Shown: piece after piece, positions 45,094 through 59,357 of the stretch
How positions within the stretch are numbered: the first letter of the stretch is position 1
Layout: the number at the start of each line of letters is the position of its first letter
Assembly: GCA_002335605.1 (NCBI GenBank)
Contig: BEDY01000001.1
Coordinates: forward strand, 682,001-746,000
Length of the DNA stretch: 64,000 bases
Direction of reading: 5' to 3'
DNA from: Prillingera fragicola
Taxonomy: Eukaryota > Basidiomycota > Tremellomycetes > Trichosporonales > Trichosporonaceae
Notes under the pieces: model-generated
What the model saw: the letters and a program-made list of their open reading frames with translations, nothing else
Database searches by the model: none
What the model was told of the DNA's origin: nothing
Position numbers and translations under genes: made by a program

Positions 45094-48000
45094 TTACTGT
45101 TGCTCGCCCTGCGAGACTCCGGCCGGCGGGTTGGGCGGGGGAGGGGGGTGAGCCGGCAGCCCAAACGTCTCTGGCTCCATCTTGATATTGAACATGGATG
45201 CCCAGATCTGTGCGGTAACGTCAGCTCTGTCCCTCAAGTCAAGCAGGTTGCCGCTCCCGCTTACCTGGGGCAGAGATAACGCTTCTGGGTGGGTAAAAGC
45301 GGCCAGGTCGGGCTGCTGTCCAGAGGGCCCGGCCCATGATTGCATAAACTGCGCTTGGGCGCCTCCAGGGGTTTGCGAGGGGGTGCCGCCTGCCGAACGG
45401 CCACCGACCGGTGTGATGGCGCCAGTGCCGTGCGAGTGGTGCATGCCACCGCCGAGGTGCATCAGGCCGAGCATGTCAGTGCCGTCGACGTTGGGAAAGG
45501 CAGGAAGGTCGTTGGGCAGTCCAGGAAACGTGTGTGAGGAATCCTGCTGCAGGTGCTCGGGGTGCTGCTGAGTGGCAATAGTGGCGAGCTTTTCGAGGCG
45601 GACGAGACCACCGCAGAGATCTCCCTGCACAGGGTGCGAGACGTTCCAGTTGTGGGTACGATTCTCAAAGATGGTAATGGCACCGCGCAGGTCTGCCAGG
45701 CAGCGCTCGGCGAGCTCCGTGCCCGGTTCGCGAATGGCGAGGAAGGCGCAGACCGTTCCGGCGTGGAAGGCACGGTACGACATGGTCCACCACGACCAAG
45801 CGATCGACGCCTTGGTCTTGACCATAGCAGCGTAGGCTGCGAGGATAATGTGCGCAGCCTTGGAGCACAGATTTGACGATTCGGGGTACGCACTGGGGTC
45901 CGCACGTAGATACGGGCGGTGGAGAATGAGCACGAGGATAAACGTCTTGACGCAGAGCGCGAGTGTCTGGTTGATTTGCGTGCGCGAGCGCTTCTTGAGG
46001 GACTCGAGCGACACCTCGTCCGGATCAAAGCGCATGCCCTCAGGCATCTGGCTGTACCACTCGAAAATGTCACGGCCGAGGCGGATGGCGTCCTCGTACG
46101 TGTTGCCGCCGACAAGACTGCCCGGGCCGTGAGGCTCGTCGTTGGCAGGAACGACGTTGGGGTCGTTGGGCTTGAACCAACCCATGTAAGTCGCGCGTGC
46201 AGCTTTTTGGTTGACGTGGAACACGCGGTTGAGGAGGTCCAGCGAGGGGACAGTCAGCTGGAAGTAGGCCGCATGGTAGGTCTCGGTGCCAGTCTCTGGG
46301 CCCAGGCTGTTGCTAGTCGGCATGAGCATGGCAGACCCAGGCTCCTCGGAGAGCATGTTGTCGTCAATGTCTTGCGGCATACCACAGGTGTAGTACGTGA
46401 TGACGGTGGGGCGACCGAACGACACACAGAGCAGGACGTCAAGACCCGCAACGGTCCACCAAATGCGCCTGCGAACCTCGGCATCGCGCATCGAGAGCGT
46501 GGGGTCGAGGTTCGTGGGGTCGACGTGCAGACCCATGGCAATCGACTGGCGGACGAGCGATCCGGTGAGCGCCCACGAGTCGGCAGCGCGTTCGCTGTGG
46601 ATCAGGTAAATGTTGATGAGAATCTGCGCCTGAATGGTAGCGAGTGTCGGCGACGACAGGAAGGAGCACAGACGGAGCGCCTGGTAAGCTGCCGACAGGT
46701 ACAGCTCGGACTGCAGACGCGAGCTGGTAAGATCCTGCTTGTCGCCCATCGTGGGAGGAAGGTGACCCTGCGCGGTGGCGGTCTCGCCAAAGATCTCACT
46801 GCCCGCCGCACGCACCATGCTGCCCAGCGAGCAGATCATGACAAAGACGGCAAGGTGGCTCAGAGGCTGCGTGCGCTTGTCGGCAAACGAAAGGCTGAAG
46901 AAGTGGCGGTATTCAGCCGTGAGGGTCGGCAGGTGGAAGGCGTGGAAGATGACGCAAATCTCCTCGATAAACGAAGTGAGCAGTAGCTCGGCCTCCTCAG
47001 CGGTGGGTAGCAGGCCGATTATCTCATCGATAAAGTTCTCGTGACTCCAAATGGTGGTGAACGGGAAGGTCTTGCGGGGCGATGCAAACCAGCCAGTGAA
47101 GGCGAGTTCCTCGGGCAGGTCGGCGTGAGCATCAGGCTTGCCACGATCCTGGATAACCTCGCGTAGACGCTTAAACATGGGCTTGCCCGCAGGTGTACCG
47201 AGGAAGGTCTTGCGACCCTGCTGGTCACTGACCAGCTCCTCTCCGGGTTCGGCGTGCGCCACATAGGGCTCGGCGTAATGAGTACGTCCGCCTGTGTTTG
47301 AGCTTTCGGGTGACAGGTCGGACAAGCTCATTGTGCTGCCGCCAGGGCCACTCTGCTGAGGAGTGGCTCCAGGTGAACCCGCAGCGGCCGCTTCGTCTGC
47401 CTTGAAGCGAGCAAAGCGGTTGACAATTACACGGCGCTTGTCGAGATCTGACTGGGCGGTGGCAGCGGCTGCCGCCGCTGCTTGGGCTGCGCCCGTCGAG
47501 CCACGCGGGGGGTGTCGCTGGCGCAGTTCACGGACAACCTGCTCGAGCTCGGCAATCCTCCTGCGTAGCCTATCCGTCTCGATTACATCGGGGTCGTTGC
47601 TAAGTCTGTCAGCCTTTGCCTCCCCAAACGTACTTCACTCACGGATCACGAGCCTCGTCCACCTCGTAGACACACGAGCCAGTCAGACCCAGTGCAGTAC
47701 AGCGTCCGCACGGGCGCTTACGATCGCACTGGAAGCGAGTTAGCTTTAAGCGAGTAGCGGAAGCCGACGAGGCGACTCACCTTGCGTTTGTGATTATGGC
47801 ATGGAACACAGGAGCGAATGGTACGGTTGCGCTTGCGTTTGCGGTGGTCGACCTTGCTCTCCTCCTCGGGCTCCTCATCCTCCTCCTTGACGCTGCTAGC
47901 AATGGTGTCGTGCTGGCTGTTGGCCGTCGTGGGGCGGCCACCAACGCTGGAGGTGCTGATTGCGCGCTCGCGCTTAGTGGTGGTCGGGGAGATGGCGGCG

Positions 48001-48536
48001 GGGTTGCCGGACGGTCCGGCCCCCCACTGAGTATTGCTAGGCCCTTGCGATGACCCAGGGCGGGCTAGATTTATATACATTGTGTCGAGCGGAGATGTGC
48101 TCGGCTGGCGAAAAGCCGGATTCTGGTTCTGAGCTCCTTGGGGAAAATAGGAATGTCCTGTCGAGCTTGGCGACGCCTCGGGAATGCCCATGGAGAGCTG
48201 AGACGGTGTAGACGGCAAGGCCGACGTCGGTATTGGCTGGTCGGCAAAGAGGTTCGAGTGTGGGCCACCTGGGAGGAGACTCTCAAACTTGGACTTTGGT
48301 GAAGCGTTTTGCCAACCAAAGGATGGCTTACTGCGGACGGAGAGGTCGGCTGGTGAGGCGGAGGTCGTCGTTGTGGATAATGTCTGCTGGCCCTGCGTCA
48401 AATGCAGGGGCTGAGTTGGGGATGCGGAGAGGGAAGGGTGGTGCGAATGAGAGAGACGATTCTGTTGCGGGCAGGGCTGTGGTGGCTGAAGCTGTTCTGG
48501 CGATGAGAGACCTAGCTGTGCGGGGTTCTGGCTCAT
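45094..48536 (-). CDS. Zn2Cys6 transcription factor with fungal-specific TF domain
   Basis: Exons: 48536-47781, 47728-47643, 47599-45094, giving 1115 aa. The binuclear zinc cluster is RSCVPCHNHKRK joined by splicing to CDRKRPCGRC and later GLTGSC; an intron interrupts it before the third cysteine. A leucine-zipper-like helix follows (DRLRRRIAELEQVVRELRQ). The fungal-specific TF domain sits from about residue 480 to 800 (FIEEICVIFHAFHLPTLTAEY over a family-typical stretch, LRLCSFLSSPTLATIQAQ, RRRIWWTVAGLDVLL). The N- and C-termini are Ser/Gln/Pro-rich. Acts in the nucleus; target genes are unknown. Confidence 0.92.
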
Positions 48537-50289
48537 GCGCGGCTCACAGCGGGGCAGAGTAGAGTCAACAGCGATGTGTTAATCACAGGATCGAGGTAAC
48601 GAGACAACGGGCGAGCTGTCCACACACAATCTTGACGTGGAAAAAAGGAAGTGGAGGCAACGAAGGAAGCTGAGGATGGAGGTTGAACTGTGGAGGCTGC
48701 GGGCCACCTCTTGGTATTGGGTGTGGGGCTAATGGTGCGAAGCAATGGGTGCCGGCGGCTTGCAGAGCTGTCGTGGTTGGATCCACAACGTTTGAACTAT
48801 AGGGTCGGCCGAGTTGACCAGCTGCGACAGTCTTGTTGACGAGTGAGGTGGGTAACTTTTGGTCGATAATCGAGAAGGGAGGGGGGATAGAGGGGGTCTG
48901 TGATGGCGTCGATTTACTTTTAGGGACTGCAGACAATCCTCTGTCCGCGATGTGGGTGATGGTTGCAGGGTGGAGGAGCAGAGCGCAGAGAGAGGGGGCC
49001 AGCAAGGAACAGACTGTTACCTGGGTCGTGCCCCGTGGGCTGGTGTATGGAGCTCCTTTTTGCCAGTGGGTATAGAAGATGCAACGAAGGCCTTGGGCGA
49101 CGTACGTCTTTGAGCGTGCTTGATTTCGGCCCTCTCGGCACTGGACGGCGCGTGTCCGCCGCGGCGGGGCAAGGCGATGTGATCAAGCAGCCAGATTGGG
49201 CACCGGAAAGGAGGCCATGTTGCGCGCCGCGGTCACTGCATGTTATTGGCCCCGTGTTCACTCTCTCTGGCACAATCCACCCTACAAGCAGGCAGTCTCG
49301 CCTCTCTGTGCCAGTGGCTTGCTGCTGCTCTTGGCCCTTGAAGCCCACCCAACGCCTGTCAATGCCGCCCTGGTCGGCCGTTGCCCCGCGCGGCGAATGT
49401 TGTCCGCAACAATTCTGATGATGGAGATTCAGGCCAGCTCAGGGCACACTGACCTGCTTCCCCCGCACAAGAGGTTCGGCACAACCTGCTGCCCGCTGCT
49501 GCTGAGATGCACGCTGCTCGCCTCCTTGCATCGTGTGAGTACCTTTGCGTCGGAGAAATATGCATACGATCGCAAGAGATTGCCCCTGCGATCAGGCGAT
49601 GTTAGTGGATCCCATGACGTAAGCAGTCCCAAGTCGCTACACAGCAAAGGCAACAATGGCACTAACAGTCCAGCCTGGCCATTGGCATGTGCAACGCACT
49701 GTCTTTCGGGAACAACTCGTTCCGACACAGTGTCAGGTGACTGCATAGATCTCCTATTCCGAGCTAGGTACGACCAGGATTGCGGAGGTGCCGATGTAGC
49801 CCATTTGCATTGACATGGGCCAGCGTGAACACCTCCACCACTACCCGGGTCCAGTTGCCCGCTGTCAAACCCTACGCCTTTGATGACTCGCTGACGGGTG
49901 AAGTCACAAAAGGTCTGGGGTTCACCGGCGACATCTTGCCGGTGACCACCAGGCAACTAGAGCCAAGGAAATGTCAAATCTTGCCCAGAACGTACTGTAG
50001 TTGTGCAATGTGTCTTTGCAGCTCACTGGTACGTCTTTGGCTGCCACGCTGCACGTTGCCCATGTGCCTCCTTCTCCACACTCCAGCAGTGCCTTAACGC
50101 ACAGGAGCGGGGTCGGCCACCGGCGGAACACCCATGTGTTTGCGTGGCCCCCCACTCTCCCCCGCTTCCAGCAAAGTGCGGGCCTCGCTATCGGGCTCTT
50201 TGAACGGTAATTCCGCCGGCGGCATATTGACCCCAGTTAAACGCGAGAAGCTGAAGCATCTTGTAGACACCTGCACGCAATGACATGTC
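48537..50289. other. Intergenic, 1.75 kb, upstream of the regulator
   Basis: The longest gap but one. Short ORFs on both strands have no domain and no in-phase splice partners that I could find. It should carry the promoter and perhaps a long leader of the Zn2Cys6 gene. Missed non-coding RNA is possible. Confidence 0.45.
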
Positions 50290-53055
<2,766 letters not shown>

Positions 53056-53407
53056 GATGACCAATCGATTCGTTTCGGTCGCGCAGAGCTAGGAGTATCG
53101 TATTTCACGGTGTGTGATCTGAATGGAAGAGTCGCGGGGGTGTTGAAAGGGTAATTAGTATATATGGATTAAGATGAAGAATGAGGTTGTGGTTGTTGGG
53201 CGGCGGGCGTCAACAACCGGCATGGTGGTGGACATGGAACTTAATTTAGCCGACCCTTTATCCGGTCAGGGACAAGACGCCTCGTGTGCTCTACGCGTCT
53301 TGATATGGACGCTGTCAGTCATGGGCGCGTGCCAGTGCAAGAGCCTATGCATACAATGTGCAGCGATGCGACAGTACAAGGTGTACAACAAGTTATGTGA
53401 ATCTCTC
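53056..53407. other. Intergenic, GCN5 upstream
   Basis: The 352 bases hold the GCN5 promoter and the 3' UTR of the next gene. A TATATGG string lies near 53159. Nothing else was seen. Confidence 0.4.
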
Positions 53408-54820
53408 TCAGTTTGAATCCCGCCAGACCTGGACAGCGCAGATACCCCCACTCTTCTCGTCCACTTCGACAATCAGCCCATCAAAACCCACAAGCTGGCT
53501 GGTACCAACTCCGACAACCCCATCCAGACCCCCCTCAACTGAACGGTCCAACACCATAGCATCTGATGGGACATCTCCTTTGTCGCTGACTTGAGGGCTG
53601 TTAGATCGCTTGCCGCCCTTCTTCTTCGTCGCGCCGCCACTCGCCTGTGGCATCGGCGAGTCGGCCCCTGATGACGCAGATAGGGCAGAACGGAATGCTG
53701 ACAGTGGCGACGTAAACTCGAGCTCACCGGACTTGGTCGCCACTGTCCATGGGCAGCGAGCATGGTGCTGAAAGTGAGGGGTGCCAGGCTGAGGTCAGCG
53801 TTGCACGACTGTGAGTAGCTTACAATGTTGGAGTAGGCAATCATCTTGGTGACAACATTGTCCACCACGAGGAAGTCCAAGCCAAGCTGGAAGTAATTCC
53901 AGAAACAAGGTGTCGGTTTGGCTTCATCATTGCCATTCACCACAGTGTCCACCTCATGACCCCAAAGGCGACCCATTCGCTCATCCTCCTTCCAGTACTT
54001 GCGCAATGGGGGACCAAGATCGAGTAACAAGTCCTGCGCGGTGGTCTCATCGAGGACAATCTCCAGTTCTGGTGGCAGGTTGATTGTTGCCCCTCGACCA
54101 GGCTGCCTGTCAGCTCTTGCATCGTAGTCTGGCACGCACAGTAATCGTAACTTGCGCAACCGTTTCCAGCTTTGGGTCCTTTGGAAGCACGCCATCCTCA
54201 CGCGGTGTGATACTCAGCGATGCGACAACATCGTCTCGGACTCCTTTTGCCGACAGCTCAAAACTAACTCCAGGATACGACAGTCGTGCCGCACCGTCGC
54301 CAGCATAGGTGGGACCCAGCGCCCGCGCGACGCCCGCCCGGGTCAATGGCCGAGACGGTGACGCTAGCACCTCCCCTTCATAGGTGATAGACAGTTGCGA
54401 GTTGTCGAGCCCTCCGACTTGAATGAGGGCCAAGCGTTGATCGCGTGATGGTGGAAAGTACAGAGCAAGAGGTCCACAGTGGACAGTCACAGCAGACTTG
54501 TGCGGGTTCTGCACCGTCAGCATCGCATGCCGTGGGCTATGCCGAGGCACCACCGTCACCGCATTGCCACTCACCTCCGGATCCCAGGATATCTCAACCT
54601 TTGGGCAATCATTCTTCTTTGCTCGCAAGACGTCGATTATATGCCAAAGAGTGTCCCCAAGGCGGAACAAGCCAAGCCCCTTGCCGGGGGCAAGTTCAAG
54701 CGTGTCGAGAGCACCGAGGCCACCGTGAGCTCGGGCTGGTTGAGGGACGTGGTTGTTGCCAGATGTAGAGTGTGGCATGTTGCTGTGGGAGTAAGAGTTC
54801 TCTGGTGCGGGAATGTTCAT
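53408..54820 (-). CDS. PHAF1 (UPF0183) family protein
   Basis: Exons: 54820-54140, 54102-53824, 53767-53408, giving 439 aa. The signature is LELAPGKGLGLFRLGDTLW, then DQRLALIQVGGLDNSQLSI, GPTYAGDGAARLSYPGVSFE. The animal relative (phagosome assembly factor 1, C16orf70) acts in autophagy, and plant and fungal members are poorly known. The C-terminal part has a Lys/Gly/Ser-rich insert (GGATKKKGGKRSNSP) not typical of the animal protein. The ATG at 54820 is the first AUG of the frame. Confidence 0.83.
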
Positions 54821-55222
54821 GAGAAGAGATAGGATGCGCTGTCGAGTCAAAGAGTGGGCGTATGATAGGGCTGGTTGACAGCTGGGGCTGCAGGTGGCAA
54901 GGGCAACAACGAGAGTGGGCCCCGCGGTAGATCACGTGAGGCCCCCTGACCTGGCTCGGAGCCGGTGCAAGAGTTGCGATTGCTTTGGTTGCTTGCAATG
55001 TTATGAAGGGGATGCTTGCAGCGGTGATGGAGTCGGCAATGGCGAGAAGACAATGTGAACGCTAGAGTGTCCTGGAAACAGGTTGGATAGGTAGTCACAC
55101 CAAGAAGACGGAGCAGCAGATTGAGGCACAAGATGGTTTCAATCCCACAACACCGCCCGGCCCAGCCCTACTGCTTTTGACGTCACTCATCGTCACCAAC
55201 TCTCTCAATCATCCACTTTACC
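54821..55222. promoter_or_regulatory. Divergent intergenic PHAF1/DysF gene
   Basis: A 402-bp space between start codons. No core element was assigned. Confidence 0.35.
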
Positions 55223-56670
55223 ATGGCCGTCGCCTCAGGCTCTGGTTCGCAATCGCCTGCCTTGAGTCAACGCTCGGCACGGCATACACCTTCCTTGAAA
55301 ATCACAAAGGCCTCTCATACCACCCCACCGAAATCCACAGGTTCAGCCACTCCCATCCTCTCCTCACGAGATTCGCTTCGCCCCCCAGCCGCCAGCCGGT
55401 CATCTCGAGCATCTAGTCGGCCTTCTAGCAGTGGATACAACTTGAGTGACAGCGAAACAGAGGATGAGAGCCACTCCTCGGGCGTCAGCAGGAGCTACCC
55501 GGACTCACGTCTGACTGTCCAGCAGCAACAACAAGCCCCTGAAACCGGGGAGCCTGACCATGAGCAGCTGTCTGCTATCGACACGGCTGTGGTGCGTGGC
55601 AAGAAGAAGCGCCCTCACCTGCCTCACAAGTTCCGCTCGTCTCCCGATAATAGTGACAACGAGTATGACCCGGAAGCCATGGCCAAGGAAGTCGCCAAGG
55701 ACGCAGAAGCATGCAAGCTGGCGGCGAACCATATCCACCTCGACATCAATGGCCAAATCGTGCACTCTGTCATTGAGCTTCCCGAGCCTGCGCCTCCAGA
55801 GAAGACCAAATATGTGTGGGAATGTGAGTCTCTTTCAGTTGGATAGCGCTCACGCGGCAGTGATATATGAGAATCAGCGCGGCATGGCCCTGTGGGGCAA
55901 GACGTACTACTCCTCGAACACGCTCCTCCCAACCGACCCTACCCCTTTCACACTTCCCAACAAAGCGCCTGAGACCGATATCACGGAAGCCCGCCCTGCT
56001 GCTCGGTCCAAGAGCCGGCGAGTGAAGGCCAAATCCAAGTTGATTCGCAAGTCGATCGATACGGCTTACGACCTTCGGACCTACCAAACGCCTGATCCGT
56101 CATGGCAGTGGATCACACCATGGATGGTCAACATGCGTGTGGATGCCGACGAACAGGGATGGAGGTATAACCTCTGGTTTCATCGAACTCAATGGCGATC
56201 ACATCCCGGACACCTGAACTGGTGGGGTTGGGTCCGCCGGCGGGAGTGGATGCGACTACGTGCACTGGCTCCAGTGCCTGCAAACAATGATGAAGACGAT
56301 GGGTCCCCGAACCAACAAACGGGCTCCGAGTCACTTCAGAAGATTCTGAAAGACGACAACCCAATGGAGCGTTTGGTTCGCACTGTCGCTGCTCCTCCTC
56401 TAGATCGCGAAAAGCTGGACCTGTGGAACTTGTTGCTCGATAATGCGGACATACACAGCACTGCAACTCTCTCTGATCTCCTCAAGGAAAGCGGCAAGGT
56501 GTGTCTCCTTCGGAAGCTTTGGCTAACGGTAGCTTGAACTGCTCTCCCGCGCCTTTGTCTACGAGTCATCTCGCGACCAGTTCTTTGATTCGCTGATAAC
56601 GCGAGACATTGTCGAGCAGCAAGATTGCACGCGCTGCCTCGATATTCATGCCCCCGATGTGCTCGAGTGA
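55223..56670 (+). CDS. DysF (dysferlin/peroxin) domain protein
   Basis: Exons: 55223-55823, 55861-56498, 56533-56670, giving 458 aa. The first 120 residues are Ser-rich and disordered. The DysFN motif is VWELIYENQRGMALWGKTYY, joined by splicing, with LLPTDPTPFTLPN. The DysFC motif is WQWITPWMVNMRVDADEQGW, followed by WGWVRRREWMRLR. Relatives include fungal Spo73/Pex30-like and Mug65-like proteins. No transmembrane segment is obvious, which favours the Spo73 type over Pex30. The function is probably membrane-linked but not known. Confidence 0.85.
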
Positions 56671-56759
56671 CACGCTGTAAACTTAGATGGCCTATCCCTT
56701 TCCGCACAATCTTGGACTATTATTCTATGCATGGTTGTATTCTTGCTCTATAGGCAGCA

Positions 56760-57477
56760 CTACTGGCTGGCAAGATAGTCCTTGAGCTTGCTGAGCGCGC
56801 GGTAACGGTGGCTGATCAGGTTCTTCTCCTCGGCAGGCATCTCGGCGTAGGTGCGGCCACCTCCCTCGACAGGCTCGAAGATGGGGTCCCAGCCAAACGC
56901 GTTAGGCCCACGAGCAGCAACAATGTTGCCCTCAGTACGGCCCTCAAAGAGGATAGGCTCGGCGTCGGGGCCCGCGCAGTACGCAAAAGTGCAAAGGGCC
57001 GTGGCTTTGGGGTTGTTGAAGCCAGAGATCATCTTGTTCAGGCCTTCAAGACATCAGCACTCGTACACAAGAAACTTCCGTGAAACTTATGCAGTCGAAC
57101 AACGTACCCTCATGACCGAGAGAAGCGAGGAAATCCTTGATGTAAGGTCCGGGAAGGCCGTTCATAGCCTCGAAGCAGAGGGCAGTGTCCTCAGTGACAG
57201 CAGCAGCGTTCAGCGCCTTGGCAGCAGCCTTGCACTTGGCAATGGCGACCTCCTGGGTAGTTCCCTGAATCTCGGGGACTGCAAGAACACTGTCAGCTGC
57301 AGCTCAGAGCATCAAGACGATCATAACATACCCTCCACGGCCTGGCTGGTGCACGAGATGCCGCTGTTTCCGACGCTGAGGATGGCCTGCACCTCGCGCA
57401 GCTTGTTGGCATTGCCAGTAACAAAGACTGTCGTTAGTTTGCTTCCTTGTAAAGTGCTCACCAAAAGACTTGGACAT
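56760..57477 (-). CDS. HAM1: Inosine triphosphate pyrophosphatase
   Basis: House-cleaning enzyme that hydrolyses ITP/dITP/XTP to the monophosphate. Exons: 57477-57462, 57427-57332, 57278-57108, 57043-56760, giving 188 aa, the family length. [17 protein letters not shown] is the nucleotide-binding start, followed by [47 protein letters not shown] and [14 protein letters not shown]. The first coding exon is 16 nt. Confidence 0.95.
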
Positions 57478-57620
57478 TTGATAACCTCAGATAGAGTCGA
57501 AAGGGCAAAAGTGAGCGCGTCATGAACGGTTCACAACATTTCAATGTCGAGTGCTGCCCACGCGAACCTCGCGTGGCATCGCGACGATTGTGGCTAGGCA
57601 AGAAATGTGCAAAATATCAA

Positions 57621-57700
57621 GGTCGCGTGGCCCAATGGCAAGGCGTCTGACTACGATTACTGTAAATCAGGAGATCGCGGGTTCGATCCCCGTCGTGACC
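57621..57700 (+). tRNA. tRNA-Arg(ACG) with 9-nt intron
   Basis: The acceptor stem GGTCGCG pairs with CGTGACC. The anticodon arm is TCTGA-CTACGA-[intron]-A-TCAGG and the T arm GCGGG-TTCGATC-CCCGT. The anticodon ACG and the conserved GGCGTCTGACTACG context mark tRNA-Arg. The intron is the canonical site, after position 37 (ttactgtaa). A CCTTT run follows as a likely Pol III terminator. Confidence 0.93.
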
Positions 57701-57830
57701 TTTACTTTTTGGTGTTGCTTCGTCTGACTGTTCTCCCTGAGTGCGAACAGCCTGCGCACTTTTTTGGCGGCGTTCAGGTGCCCACTGGCATTAGCTACCA
57801 GCGCATAGGGCGCACAGACTCGCATCAAGT

Positions 57831-57926
57831 GGTCGCGTGGCCCAATGGCAAGGCGTCTGACTACGACGAGCGCGTGCAGGTGTGCGAGTACATCAGGAGA
57901 TTGCGGGTTCGAGCCCCGTCGTGACC
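57831..57926 (+). tRNA. tRNA-Arg(ACG) with 25-nt intron
   Basis: Same mature body as the gene at 57621, with AGATT in place of AGATC in the variable region and TTCGAGC in the T loop. The intron after position 37 is 25 nt and unrelated in sequence to the first. A T-run follows at 57927. Confidence 0.9.
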
Positions 57927-58567
57927 TTTTTGGATTCCGAGAACATGCAGTAGAGGACCATACGTGCGCACTTTGACCTAGGAGATTTCGATATGATCCT
58001 GTGGAGATCGGTGGCTGATGTCACCTTGCACTTTGAGGCGCGACGTCCGTTGAGCTAAGCCTACTTTGTGTACAAGGAGTTTCTGGCCTTCAGGCTGGGA
58101 GATTCGGTGCAAAGGGCTGCAGCAGGCTGAATACATAGCATCGTGGGAGTGAGATGCAACAAGTGGAACTGCACTTGTTCCGAGAATTAATTGTGAATTA
58201 AATGCAAATATCCTCTACACTTGCGCCTGCCGCATGATTCACAACCCAGCTCGCTTTCACAGTATAATCCCATTGGATGTGCAGTGATATGGAGTCTGAG
58301 GGAATTACTGGCTGTGTACTGATGAAAAGAGGAGGGCGAGCGAGACTGCGAAAACGGAAGGAAGGTGGTTCAGTGTCCCTCCGCACACACCGTAACGGTC
58401 TGCCACGCAACCGCACCGACGACAGGCAGCTAGAAGGCAGCCTTCGTTGTCACACATGACACCTTGGGGAGCTGTCCTTATCTATTCCCCAGAACTGTTA
58501 CTCCAGCTGATGCTCTTCAACATTCACCATTACCCAGCCTGTTTTCCCAGCAACTTCGCCATCCACG
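57927..58567. other. Intergenic, 641 bp
   Basis: No gene is supported. It contains the promoter of the small ORF at 58568. Confidence 0.4.
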
Positions 58568-59128
58568 ATGCGCTCTACTGACTCCTCGTCGACCGGCTCG
58601 TCGATTGCAGACATCTATAGTGAGTCAAGCACCAAAGCCCTGCGGCTTGTTCCATAATCTCCTACGACTTTGATTATGAGCTAACGTTCAGACCGCTGCC
58701 GCCATTTCTTCCGCGCCCGCAGCCGTCTCGGCCTGCAGTCATTCAATGCCTTCCGGCAGCCCGTCCCTCCCCTGATGCCCCCTCCACCTCCCCGGGACGA
58801 TGACTGCCGTGCGTCGACTATCAGCAAAGACAGTATCAGCACCCCCATTCCCTTCGTCGTACCCACCGTCAAAGACCTGACCGGCAAGTGGCTTCCTCGC
58901 CGGCCCGTCTCCTACAAGACCTTTATAGCCGACAAGCCATACGTCCTCACTGAAATCGACACGAATCTGGGTGGGTGGGCACCCCAGCTTGAGGCATTCA
59001 TAGCTGGGATGGACATGGAAGAGATCAAGTGGGACGCCTCTGTCCGCGGTACCCCCGTGGTGCGTCGTAAGAGCTACTTCATAGAGATAGAGCCTGTCAG
59101 AGGCAGTCGCCACAGGCTGGCAGCGTGA
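58568..59128 (+). CDS. Hypothetical protein between tRNA-Arg genes
   Basis: Exons: 58568-58619 and 58692-59128, giving 162 aa. The 72-nt intron has a GTGAGT donor and a GCTAAC branch sequence just before TTCAG. The protein has a Ser/Thr-rich start, a basic stretch (YNRCRHFFRARSRL), a proline patch (PPLMPPPPPRDDD), then KDLTGKWLPRRPVSYKTFIA, LGGWAPQLEAFIAGMDMEE and a basic end. I do not recognise it. The single clean splice supports it as a real gene; no function is proposed. Confidence 0.5.
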
Positions 59129-59276
59129 AGTGCAGCCCGCTGAGAACTGCTCCTCCTGCAAGAGTCTTTGAAAAAGAGCTCGTACAAGCATGCAGCTGTT
59201 CCCACACGTGTGCCAACCCCAAGTCGTGCACCTGAGGACTGTGTATGCACAAGCAAGGTCCCCAGAGCGGCAAAAA

Positions 59277-59357
59277 GGTCACGACGGGGATCGAACCCGC
59301 GATCTCCTGATATGTACGAAATCGTAGTCAGACGCCTTGCCATTGGGCCACGCGACC
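59277..59357 (-). tRNA. tRNA-Arg(ACG) with 10-nt intron
   Basis: Minus-strand copy with the same mature sequence as the gene at 57621. The intron after position 37 is tttcgtacat, which contains TCGTA complementary to the anticodon-loop TACGA, as expected for the anticodon-intron pair used by tRNA splicing endonuclease. A T-run follows on the minus strand. Confidence 0.93.

Noticed and set aside
45919..46986. 355-codon plus-strand ORF opposite the Zn2Cys6 regulator
   Set aside because: Antisense shadow; the minus strand carries the fungal-specific TF domain.
48920..49956. Several 140-205-codon ORFs in the gap between the regulator and GCN5
   Set aside because: They overlap each other on both strands, have no domains and lack in-phase splice extensions.
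57607..57924. 105-codon ORF with repeated VAWPNGKASDYD
   Set aside because: It is translation of the two tRNA-Arg genes, a known false gene type.
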